A stretch of 45,765 bases of DNA, taken from NCBI GenBank assembly GCA_028726625.1, contig JAQYPT010000019.1, positions 1-45,765 on the forward strand, in the 5' to 3' direction. Positions 34,839-42,476 of the stretch are shown in pieces (position 1 is the first letter of the stretch; each line of letters starts with the position of its first letter). The DNA is from Prevotellaceae bacterium (GTDB lineage: Bacteria > Bacteroidota > Bacteroidia > Bacteroidales > Bacteroidaceae). The notes beneath the pieces were generated by a model, which was given only the letters and a program-made list of their open reading frames with translations, ran no database searches and was not told where the DNA came from. The position numbers and the translations under genes were made by a program.

Positions 34839-35143
34839 TGAAAAGGCGTTTCATCGCTTTAACGATATACAAACCAAATAGTTAAATACTTTTCAAGGGA
34901 CGACTATCTATTGGATAGTGAACCATGAGAGCAATAACTGTAGTGTTTGTATGCATTAACAAGAGAGGAACCCTATCGATGCATGTTGCACCTTTTCACG
35001 ATAAAACTCTATATTGTCTTGGTCATCATCATATACACGAAACAAAAGCCAAAGGGAAAATTATGACTGACAAACTTATTTATTATCTATTTCTTATGAT
35101 GGTTATATGAGCAGGAGCAGAAAATCTTCTACTCCTGTCACTA
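34839..35143. other. Intergenic stretch, no gene seen
   Basis: About 300 nt of AT-rich sequence. The plus-strand frame 34925-35110 has no recognisable domain, signal or promoter and I treat it as chance. Confidence 0.55.
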
Positions 35144-35530
35144 TTAGCTAATTCTATTTAATACTACCAAGCATTTTTTCGGCTTAAATGCCTGCATGGT
35201 CATCTTGTTTTTGGTTTTCTCTAAGATAGTCCAGTGGCCAAAGATTACACCGTCAACAGCATACAGCATTTTTCCCTCTATTTTATATGTGAAGGATTTA
35301 CGCTGGTTATCTTCCTCATCCGTTTGTATGTAATAAGCAGTAGGCTCCTTTTGAAATTCCAGATAGAAGTGGTCTACTGCCTTAACATTCCCTTGATTAT
35401 CGTAGTAGACCTGTTGACCGCTCCAAGTCGTCTGATATAATTCCCCCTTTACAAAGGAAATATCTTCAACAGAATCGTCATCGCCACATGATGTCATTAT
35501 TACCAATGAGCAGCATAGGCAAAACATCAT
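35144..35530 (-). CDS. Small putative lipoprotein with disrupted upstream start
   Basis: This 128-residue protein begins with a hydrophobic segment and lipobox VIMTSC followed by GDDD, as in many Bacteroidetes lipoproteins. The rest is a short beta-rich domain with no family I recognise (FYLEFQKEPTAYYIQ, YKIEGKMLYAVDGVIFGHW); a lipocalin-like fold is possible. The natural start seems to be the ATG at 35545-35547, giving Met-Lys-Lys, but the following A run has seven A where eight would join it to this frame. As read, that ATG meets TAA after five codons, so translation must use the inner ATG at 35530. Confidence 0.6.
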   Translation of the reverse strand: MMFCLCCSLVIMTSCGDDDSVEDISFVKGELYQTTWSGQQVYYDNQGNVKAVDHFYLEFQKEPTAYYIQTDEEDNQRKSFTYKIEGKMLYAVDGVIFGHWTILEKTKNKMTMQAFKPKKCLVVLNRIS

Positions 35531-35563
35531 TAAAAAGTTTTTTTCATTTTTTTATTTTTTTAA

Positions 35564-35668
35564 TTATAGACCAATAATATGATATATGTTACCATAGAAG
35601 AATTCATCATAGTCGTAATAATCTTGATTAGAGGCTAATGCAAGTACAGGAATTACTAGTCTTTTCAT
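35564..35668 (-). CDS. Tiny Tyr-rich ORF, 34 residues, upstream of the lipoprotein
   Basis: This short frame begins MKRLVIPVLALAS, a brief basic-hydrophobic segment, then an acidic aromatic stretch QDYYDYDEFFYG and ends NIYHIIGL. It lies 16 nt before the upstream ATG of the lipoprotein gene on the same strand. The composition is unlike random AT-rich translation, but it has no known family and may not be translated. Confidence 0.35.
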   Translation of the reverse strand: MKRLVIPVLALASNQDYYDYDEFFYGNIYHIIGL

Positions 35669-35985
35669 AGATTTGATGATTTAATATTTGTTATGAATTT
35701 GACGCATAGATAGTCTAATCGTTTATTACAGCCTATTATGTTTACAAGGTCGTTGCTACGCCCTGCAATCCAATTGTCTATATATTGTTGCCTTTGAAAA
35801 ATCATAATTTATACCGATTTTTTGATTGACACATATTTTCGGTGCTAAGTTATATATTTATCTCCAACAAAATCACTTTTTGGTAAAAAAATAATTAGGG
35901 GACACGATTATTCGCCGTGCTCATCAACTCGGCATCACGGTTTACCTAACACCTAAGGAAAATAAACATTGTGCGAAATTATGCT
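35669..35985. other. AT-rich intergenic stretch with one dispersed repeat
   Basis: No gene is seen. The only structure is repeat copy 3 at 35897-35945. No TAnnTTTG box was found before the tiny ORF. Confidence 0.5.
35897..35945 (+). repeat. Palindromic dispersed repeat, copy 3
   Basis: AGGGGACACGATTATTCG, then GTGCTCATCAACTCGGCATC and ACGG, resembles copies at 31170-31217 and 31761-31812. Confidence 0.6.
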
Positions 35986-37965
35986 TTAATTCATTTTCAT
36001 GGTGAAGCCACCACCTGGAGCCAAATGCACGGTGAGCTGTTTGTTGGATGGGATGCTGATGGTTTTCTTCACATAATCTTGCGCGAACTTGGTGGCATTA
36101 GCACCGTCAAAATAAGCTTCCGCACGGGTAGGAATGTCACCCAGCGGAGAGAGGTCGATTGTGAGGTCGCGGGCAGTCCAGTTGTTGATGACACCGACAT
36201 ACCAGGTATTACCGCTTCGACGCGCCATGGCCACATACTCACCCACCTTGCTGGTCAAGGCTATAGATTGATCCCATACCACAGGAATCTTGGCAATGAA
36301 TTCTGTACATTCGGGTTCTTCTTCGTAATGCGTCGGACTGTCACAAAGCATGTTGAGCGGAGAGAAGAATACGGTGTACATGGCCAACTGATGACAGCGG
36401 GTTCCCTGACTCATGGGATTGCTGTTAGAGGCATGATAAGTTTCCTTGGTACCATTCAGCATGGCACCCTGCGTGTAATCCATCTGCCCGGCCAGCATGC
36501 GGATGAATGGGATTTGTACGTCGTATTGCACTTGATTGTAGGATTCCACGGACGCCCATTTGGTGTTCTCTTGTCCCTTGACGCCTTCAAAGTTGATGAC
36601 GTTCGGATAAGTCCTTTGCAGACCTGTGGGTTTGAAGATTCCGTGAAAATCCATCAGCATGCGATATTTAGCAGCCATTCGAGCAGCGTCGTAGAGAAAA
36701 TTGACACAGGCTGCATCGTCGCGATCCATGAAATCAATCTTGAATCCTTTGACACCCATGTCACTGTAATGGTGGCAAACTCGCTCCATATCGCGCGCAA
36801 ATGCATAATAGCCTGCCCACAGGATGATGCCTACATTCTTCTGTTTTCCATAATCAACAATGCCCTTCAAATCGATTTCGGGTACCACTTGGAAGAGGTC
36901 TGCCTGTAGATTGGCGGCCCACCCTTCGTCCAAAATCACATACTCGATGCCATGCTTGCTCGCAAAATCTATATAGGCCTTGTAGGTTTGAGTGTTAACG
37001 CCAGCCTTGAACGGAACTTTGTACAGTCCCCAGTCGTTCCACCATTCCCATGCCACCTTACCAGGTTTGATCCACTCTGTGGAAAAAATGCGTGATGGGG
37101 AGGCCAGGCGATACACCATGTCATTGTCCAGCAGTTGGCGGTCATCCGTAGACACATTGATGATGCGCCATGGGAATTGCTGTTTCGCCGTGGCCTTGAC
37201 AAGATAGTTTTCGCGACTTTTCACAAAGAGTTGTAACTTGTTGTGACCTTCTTGCCTGACTTCCTTAGGGTATTTGGCAAAGACGCCACGCAAAGCATGA
37301 CCCTCCGTGCGGTTGACGTACATGCCGGGATAGTTCTCCAAATCGGCTTCGGTCACGCAAATCTTTACCCCATGGTCGGCTTCCACCAAGATAGGCAAGA
37401 ACGCTAACTTATCCGTTTTGAGTTGAGAGAGGCGTCCTTGCGTATAGGTATTCTCAAAAGAATTGTTGAATTGGTTTTCAAAACTGCCGTTGGGACTTGT
37501 ATAAGGCACCAGCGACGACCAGTCCTTGGCAAAGTTGAACTCGGCCTTTTCGTCCTTGACGATAATCTCTTTCTTTCGATCAGAAACAAATCGGTAGGCT
37601 GCTCCTTCATCGTAAGCACGAAAAATCAAGGTGAACCCTTGTCTGAATTTCAACGCCAATTGATTATAATGATCCTCGACAACCTTCTTTTTATAGAACA
37701 AGGCGTTGATGGTTCCATGGCTCGTAGTGGTGTTTACAGACTGAACGGTAGCGTTTTCGCCAAACGATTTTCCTTGATCAAGGGTCAGGGCTATCTGGGA
37801 TGGAGCGATGAGTTGTTGGCCATCGAGCGACAATGAGTAGGTAAGGTTTTTGTCGTTATTTACTGTAACGGTAAGTTTTCCATTGGGCGAAACCAGTTTA
37901 TACTGTTTCGCATTAATTCCCAGCGTAATCAATGGGAACAACAGAAGGAGTAATGATTTTTTCAT
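35986..37965 (-). CDS. GH97 glycoside hydrolase, retaining-type
   Basis: This 659-residue exported enzyme has a signal peptide (1-19) and the GH97 layout: N-terminal beta-sandwich, TIM barrel, C-terminal beta domain. Barrel motifs are EWWNDWGLYK, VILDEGWA, MGVKGFKIDFMDRDDAA and PNVINFEGVKG. Asp411 in KIDFMDRDD and Glu460 in NFEG match the positions of nucleophile and acid/base in retaining GH97 alpha-galactosidases (BT1871 type); inverting SusB-type alpha-glucosidases lack that Asp. I therefore predict a retaining enzyme, possibly alpha-galactosidase. It lies in the PUL but faces away from the sensor gene. Confidence 0.9.
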   Translation of the reverse strand: MKKSLLLLLFPLITLGINAKQYKLVSPNGKLTVTVNNDKNLTYSLSLDGQQLIAPSQIALTLDQGKSFGENATVQSVNTTTSHGTINALFYKKKVVEDHYNQLALKFRQGFTLIFRAYDEGAAYRFVSDRKKEIIVKDEKAEFNFAKDWSSLVPYTSPNGSFENQFNNSFENTYTQGRLSQLKTDKLAFLPILVEADHGVKICVTEADLENYPGMYVNRTEGHALRGVFAKYPKEVRQEGHNKLQLFVKSRENYLVKATAKQQFPWRIINVSTDDRQLLDNDMVYRLASPSRIFSTEWIKPGKVAWEWWNDWGLYKVPFKAGVNTQTYKAYIDFASKHGIEYVILDEGWAANLQADLFQVVPEIDLKGIVDYGKQKNVGIILWAGYYAFARDMERVCHHYSDMGVKGFKIDFMDRDDAACVNFLYDAARMAAKYRMLMDFHGIFKPTGLQRTYPNVINFEGVKGQENTKWASVESYNQVQYDVQIPFIRMLAGQMDYTQGAMLNGTKETYHASNSNPMSQGTRCHQLAMYTVFFSPLNMLCDSPTHYEEEPECTEFIAKIPVVWDQSIALTSKVGEYVAMARRSGNTWYVGVINNWTARDLTIDLSPLGDIPTRAEAYFDGANATKFAQDYVKKTISIPSNKQLTVHLAPGGGFTMKMN

Positions 37966-37989
37966 GTGATAGATGTTAGTATGTTTTCA

Positions 37990-37997
37990 CAAAGATA
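37990..37997 (-). promoter_or_regulatory. -7 box of the GH97 gene
   Basis: The minus strand reads TATCTTTG (TAnnTTTG) 24 nt before the start codon. Confidence 0.55.
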
Positions 37998-38188
37998 GAG
38001 AAAAAACTTCATCCGCGAATCATAAGAATAAATATTTTTCTTGAGATTGACACAAATAAGTAAAATTTCTAAAGAGCGTAATCGCCTGGATGTGTTCATG
38101 ATAGCATGTTCGGCACATGCCATGGGGCTTTTCTGGTTCGTGCTTGTCCAATTGTCGCATCGACGACAGCAATAGCGATGACCTCACG

Positions 38189-39043
38189 TTATCGCTTCTG
38201 AAACACACGAACGTAGTCTACTTCCATCGTAAGCGGCAACAAACTGTTGTCTACCCCCTTCTGACCACCCCATTGACCACCCCAAGCCAAGTTGAGGATG
38301 ATGTAAAAAGGCTGATTGAAAGGCCACGCATCCTTACCCGTTCCATCATTCTGATAGGAAAGGATTTTTTGGCCGTCCACATAAAATGTCATCTCATGTG
38401 CTGTCCACTCCATGGCATAGACATGAAAGTCAGCCGCCTGCTCGATAGTCACATAACCATGTTCGATCGGCGTGCCACCATTGTTGTATTTGTTACAGTG
38501 AATGGTTGAATAAACCACGTTGGGCGTATGCCCCACTGCCTCCATGATATCTATTTCTCCGTTACCCGGCCACGGACCATCTTTGACGGGCATCATCCAA
38601 AAGGCTGGCCACGTGCCGAGCCCTTCTGGCAATTTGATGCGCGCTTCAATGTAACCGTATTGCCAACCCGAATGCCGTTTAGCATACACACGTCCCGATA
38701 AAAACCGATCACCTTCCTGCCGAAGGTTGATTTTCAAGGTACCATCATACACTTGGGTCACCTTCCCGTCGTTCACATAGGTCTGCAACTCTTGATTCAC
38801 CCACCCCGCCGGCTTCAACTCATGCATCCAATCTTTACCAAGTGCAGTACCGCTAAACTCATCGTGCCACACCAGTTTGTAACCCTTTGGAGCGGTGATG
38901 CGGGATTTAGCTTTGTTTTTCTGATTAATTACCATCGGACCTGATGTTCCTTCAACAACACGATTATTCACACAAACAGGGTGCGAAGCCCGCATGGGTA
39001 ACGCCATCAACAACAAAAAGAAAAAAGGTAAACAACGCCTCAT
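38189..39043 (-). CDS. GH16 endo-beta-glucanase (laminarinase-like)
   Basis: This 284-residue protein has an export signal (about 1-19) and a complete GH16 domain: LVWHDEFSG, QELQTYV, GYIEARIKLPEG, WPAFWMMP and the catalytic GEIDIMEAVG with nucleophile Glu163, Asp165 and acid/base Glu168. C-terminal motifs EWTAHEMTFYVDGQ and NLAWGGQWGG are also typical. GH16 enzymes of this pattern cleave beta-1,3 or mixed beta-1,3/1,4 glucans by retention; the exact glucan cannot be read here. The 223-nt gap to the GH97 gene suggests separate transcripts. Confidence 0.93.
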   Translation of the reverse strand: MRRCLPFFFLLLMALPMRASHPVCVNNRVVEGTSGPMVINQKNKAKSRITAPKGYKLVWHDEFSGTALGKDWMHELKPAGWVNQELQTYVNDGKVTQVYDGTLKINLRQEGDRFLSGRVYAKRHSGWQYGYIEARIKLPEGLGTWPAFWMMPVKDGPWPGNGEIDIMEAVGHTPNVVYSTIHCNKYNNGGTPIEHGYVTIEQAADFHVYAMEWTAHEMTFYVDGQKILSYQNDGTGKDAWPFNQPFYIILNLAWGGQWGGQKGVDNSLLPLTMEVDYVRVFQKR

Positions 39044-39538
39044 GATGATTTCTGATTATAAAATATAGATTCTTGCTTAACAAAAAGTTAAAGCAATGCT
39101 CTTGCATATTGCTACAACGAATGAACCAAGCTATTATTGTATGATATCATTAGGCTACCCACCCCACCGTACACGCAAAGATAGTCACTACCGCTTTGTT
39201 CACGTTAATGACATGCTCGGTGGCAATGAGCAGGAATCCCAAAAGCAATATGCCCGCGATTACAAGAGTGATGTTATATAATAAGGTGGGGAGATGAATT
39301 AGTCACCCTGATATTTAGGATTCTGTTCACCTTAAAGTTACAAAAAACCAAAGGCTAACAAGCAAAACATATTTTATTTTTGTGAACAAAAAATCATAAC
39401 TCAATAAAAAGCCTACGATTGCTGGCAACAGCAAACTGTTGATGAAAAAAGTAGGTTATTCTGAAGGAGCACGTTTCGAATGCACATGAAATATAATCAA
39501 ATTGTTTCCTGATAACTTTTTCCTACTGCTGTTTTTTC
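39044..39538. other. Divergent intergenic region between GH16 and the sensor gene
   Basis: About 500 nt with no convincing gene. CCCCACC near 39161 and GGTGGGG near 39287 form a widely spaced inverted pair of unknown meaning. No GH16 TAnnTTTG box was found. Confidence 0.5.
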
Positions 39539-39546
39539 TATATTTG
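39539..39546 (+). promoter_or_regulatory. -7 box of the hybrid two-component gene
   Basis: TATATTTG (TAnnTTTG) lies 23 nt before the start codon. Confidence 0.6.
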
Positions 39547-39569
39547 CAGTATGACGAAGCCATGACATC

Positions 39570-42302
39570 ATGAAGAAATTTCTATATCTTATGCTAATTC
39601 TATCGCTGCTCACCTCCTGTCAACAGCAACCCCGCAAGTTTGTCATTGGTATTTCGCAGTGCAGCATCGACATCTGGAGAGACAAACTCAACCGGGAATT
39701 GAAAACGAGCGAGTATTTCAACGACTCCATAAAAGTGCGTCTGGCTTCAGCCAACGACGACAGCAAAAAGCAAATCGCACAAATCGACAAGTTTGTAGAC
39801 GATGGTGTGGACCTGCTCATCGTGGCTCCCAACCAATATAAATCTATCACCCGTGCCGTGAATCGTGCTTACGACAAGGGTATACCTGTGATACTCTTCG
39901 ACCGCAAAGTGGACACCGACAAGTACACCGCCTTTATCGGAGGCGACAATTACAACATGGGCAAGACGATGGGACAGTTCATAGCCCGCCAGCTCAAGGG
40001 ACAGGGACGTGTGGTGGAAATCCGTGGGCTTGATGGCTCGTCGCCCGCCGAGGAACGTCATCGCGGATTTGTGGACGGACTGAAAGCTTTCCCCGGTGTG
40101 CAGCTGGTGGCTTCGGAATCCGGAAACTGGAAAGAGGAAAGTGCCATCGATGCCATGAACCGCATCCTGCGGAAGACCCGCGACTTCGACTATGTGTTTG
40201 GACAGAACGACCGCATGGCGTGGGGTGCCTACATAGCACTGAAGCAGCACGGACTGGAACAACAGGTGAAATTCACGGGCATCGACGGCATGGCCACAAA
40301 AGGTGGCGGGCTCGAACTGGTGCGCGACGGCCTGTTTGAGGCATCCTATCTCTATCCCACCAAGGGCGATGAGGTCATTGCGCTGGCCATGAGAATACTA
40401 CGCGGACAGCCGTTCAAACGAGAGAATCCGCTCACAACGACGATTGTCACCCGCGATAATGCCGAACTGCTGCTCATGCAGGCCAAAGACATGGAACGGC
40501 AGAATGCCAACCTCGACATCATGCACAAGAAAGTAGACTCCTACTTCAATCAGTACACTATGCAGCGATGGTTTATCGTGGTGCTCGTCGGTGCATTGGC
40601 GCTCATCGCTATCGCCATCCTCGTGACCTATCGAGCCTACCTCTCCAAGGCCAGACTCAGTACGCAGCTGGCCGACAGCAACCATGAGTTGCAGCGACTG
40701 AACGACGAGGTAAAAGCTATGACGCAGGCACAACTCACGTTTTTCACCAACGTGAGCCATGAGTTGCGTACGCCCCTCACCCTCATTGCCGACCCAGTGG
40801 ACCGCCTGTTGGAAAACGGTAAAACGGATGACAACGGCCACAAAATGCTCCGGATGGTGCAACGCAACGTACATGTGTTGATGCAGCTGGTTAATGAAAT
40901 TCTCGATTTCCGCAAGGTGCAGAATGGCAAGATGACACTTCGCCTTACCCGCTTCTCGCTTGGCACAGCCTTGCATGAATGGTGTAGAGCCTTTGCATCG
41001 GTTGCCGAAAATGCTAATATCAGCTTGAAGACAGAAAGCGATATTGGCGATGACGATATGATTATCGCCGATGAGGAAAAACTCAACCACCTCTATCTCA
41101 ATCTCATGAGCAATGCCCTGAAGTACACGCCGGCTGGCGGAACGATCACCACGTCGCTCGGCCGCGAGGGTGACCGCTATGTCATTCGTGTGGAAGACAC
41201 GGGCGTGGGTATCGAGAAGAAAGACCTTGCAAACATATTCGGGCGATTCTATCAGGGTCGGGAAGCCTCCGGCGGAACGGGCATCGGACTTGCTTTGGTC
41301 AAGGCCTTTGCCGAACTGCATCATGGTGAGGTAAGCGCGGAGAGTGAGAAAGGGCGGGGCACCTGCTTCACGGTAAAACTTCCCATACGGCAGGAGGGTG
41401 CGGTCGAGGAGTCGTCGGCACGGGCCGCGTCGGTCGAGGTGGCAGCCGGACAGTATGTCGGCACACAGGTCAATACTGAACGCCACACGGACGATGTGGT
41501 GTCGGCCGAAGAAGCCGACAAGTCCGAAATTCTAGTCATCGACGACAACAACGACGTGCGCGCCTATCTGCGGTCAGTATTGAAGAATCAATACCATGTG
41601 AGCGAAGCCGTAGATGGTAGGAGCGGACTGGTTTTGGCGCACAGGGTTGTGCCGGACATTGTGGTGTGCGACGTGATGATGCCCGTGATGGACGGACTGA
41701 CTTTCACGCGCGAACTGAAAACGCACACCGCCACCAGTCACATTCCTGTCATTCTGCTCACGGCGCGGTCGCTCAACGAACAGATGGCTGAAGGGTACGA
41801 AACGGGAGCCGATTCGTATATCATCAAGCCGTTCAGCGCCAAAGTGCTGTTGGCCCGCATCAGCAACCTGCTGAAAAATCGTGCGCAGTTGCGACAGCTG
41901 TTTGCCAACGACGAGGTGCGGTCTTCCATCTCGAATACAGCACCTGATGGTGCGGCGATGGCATCAGGCACGATTTTGGGCGACAGAGACAAGACTTTCA
42001 TCGCCCGTCTGCGCGATATTATCCAGCAAAAACTCCACGACTCAGACCTCAATGTGGAGCAAATTGGTGAGGAAATCGGATTGAGCCGGGTGCAACTCTA
42101 TCGCAAAGTGAAGGCGCTCACGGGGCACTCGCCTGTGGAACTTCTCCGCACTGCCCGCCTGCAACGTGGCAGGAAACTTCTCGAAACCACCGACCAAACT
42201 ATCTCGGAAGTGGCTTATGCCGTAGGATTCACTTCCCCCTCTTATTTCACCAAATGTTTCAAAGACGAGTTTAACGTCAGTCCAAGCGAACTTAACGGCT
42301 GA
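39570..42302 (+). CDS. Hybrid two-component system: sugar-binding sensor, kinase, receiver and AraC output
   Basis: This 910-residue single-chain regulator has a lipobox-like LLTSC (Cys17) and a periplasmic type-1 sugar-binding domain (about 22-315, with FVIGISQCSIDIWRDKLN and DYVFGQNDRMAWGAY). One membrane segment follows (334-354). The kinase has SHELRTP (His397), the HATPase boxes NLMSNALKYTP, EDTGVGIEK and GGTGIGLALVKAF. The receiver has phospho-acceptor Asp701 in VVCDVMMP. The C-terminus is an AraC DNA-binding domain ending YAVGFTSPSYFTKCF. The PBP-type sensor resembles that of fructan-sensing regulators. It lies 174 nt before susC, with a palindrome between them. Confidence 0.95.
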   Translation: MKKFLYLMLILSLLTSCQQQPRKFVIGISQCSIDIWRDKLNRELKTSEYFNDSIKVRLASANDDSKKQIAQIDKFVDDGVDLLIVAPNQYKSITRAVNRAYDKGIPVILFDRKVDTDKYTAFIGGDNYNMGKTMGQFIARQLKGQGRVVEIRGLDGSSPAEERHRGFVDGLKAFPGVQLVASESGNWKEESAIDAMNRILRKTRDFDYVFGQNDRMAWGAYIALKQHGLEQQVKFTGIDGMATKGGGLELVRDGLFEASYLYPTKGDEVIALAMRILRGQPFKRENPLTTTIVTRDNAELLLMQAKDMERQNANLDIMHKKVDSYFNQYTMQRWFIVVLVGALALIAIAILVTYRAYLSKARLSTQLADSNHELQRLNDEVKAMTQAQLTFFTNVSHELRTPLTLIADPVDRLLENGKTDDNGHKMLRMVQRNVHVLMQLVNEILDFRKVQNGKMTLRLTRFSLGTALHEWCRAFASVAENANISLKTESDIGDDDMIIADEEKLNHLYLNLMSNALKYTPAGGTITTSLGREGDRYVIRVEDTGVGIEKKDLANIFGRFYQGREASGGTGIGLALVKAFAELHHGEVSAESEKGRGTCFTVKLPIRQEGAVEESSARAASVEVAAGQYVGTQVNTERHTDDVVSAEEADKSEILVIDDNNDVRAYLRSVLKNQYHVSEAVDGRSGLVLAHRVVPDIVVCDVMMPVMDGLTFTRELKTHTATSHIPVILLTARSLNEQMAEGYETGADSYIIKPFSAKVLLARISNLLKNRAQLRQLFANDEVRSSISNTAPDGAAMASGTILGDRDKTFIARLRDIIQQKLHDSDLNVEQIGEEIGLSRVQLYRKVKALTGHSPVELLRTARLQRGRKLLETTDQTISEVAYAVGFTSPSYFTKCFKDEFNVSPSELNG

Positions 42303-42338
42303 GTCTACCTCAAGCCTTTCATAGCTATTGGATGCTGT

Positions 42339-42405
42339 AATTTTCGTTCATTTGCTCCAAATAATGTTACATGAAACATATTTTGGGGACAGATGAACGA
42401 AAATT
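42339..42405. promoter_or_regulatory. 67-bp imperfect palindrome, candidate operator before susC
   Basis: AATTTTCGTTCAT at 42339-42351 is exactly complementary to ATGAACGAAAATT at 42393-42405. Inside, CTCCAAATAATGT mirrors ACATATTTTGGGG with a few mismatches. It ends 27 nt before the susC -7 box, where an AraC-type output domain often binds. The link to the neighbouring regulator is inferred. Confidence 0.6.
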
Positions 42406-42431
42406 TTGTGTGCACTATGGCTATCATGGTA

Positions 42432-42439
42432 TAAATTTG
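42432..42439 (+). promoter_or_regulatory. -7 box of the PUL susC
   Basis: TAAATTTG (TAnnTTTG) lies 38 nt before the susC start. TTTTG at 42404-42408 could be the -33 box, but the 23-nt spacing is slightly long. Confidence 0.6.
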
Positions 42440-42476
42440 CCAGCAAAACCAGAATACTAACAATAACAATTAATCA

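Noticed and set aside
34925..35110. 61-residue plus-strand ORF after attR
   Set aside because: No recognisable domain, no promoter box, and low-complexity translation.
38171..38196. AGCGAT...ATCGCT hairpin at the GH16 stop codon as a terminator
   Set aside because: The stem is only six base pairs and no T run follows on the transcript strand.
39096..39281. 61-residue ORF in the GH16-sensor gap
   Set aside because: No homology pattern, promoter or ribosome site is visible, and it lies in a divergent regulatory gap.
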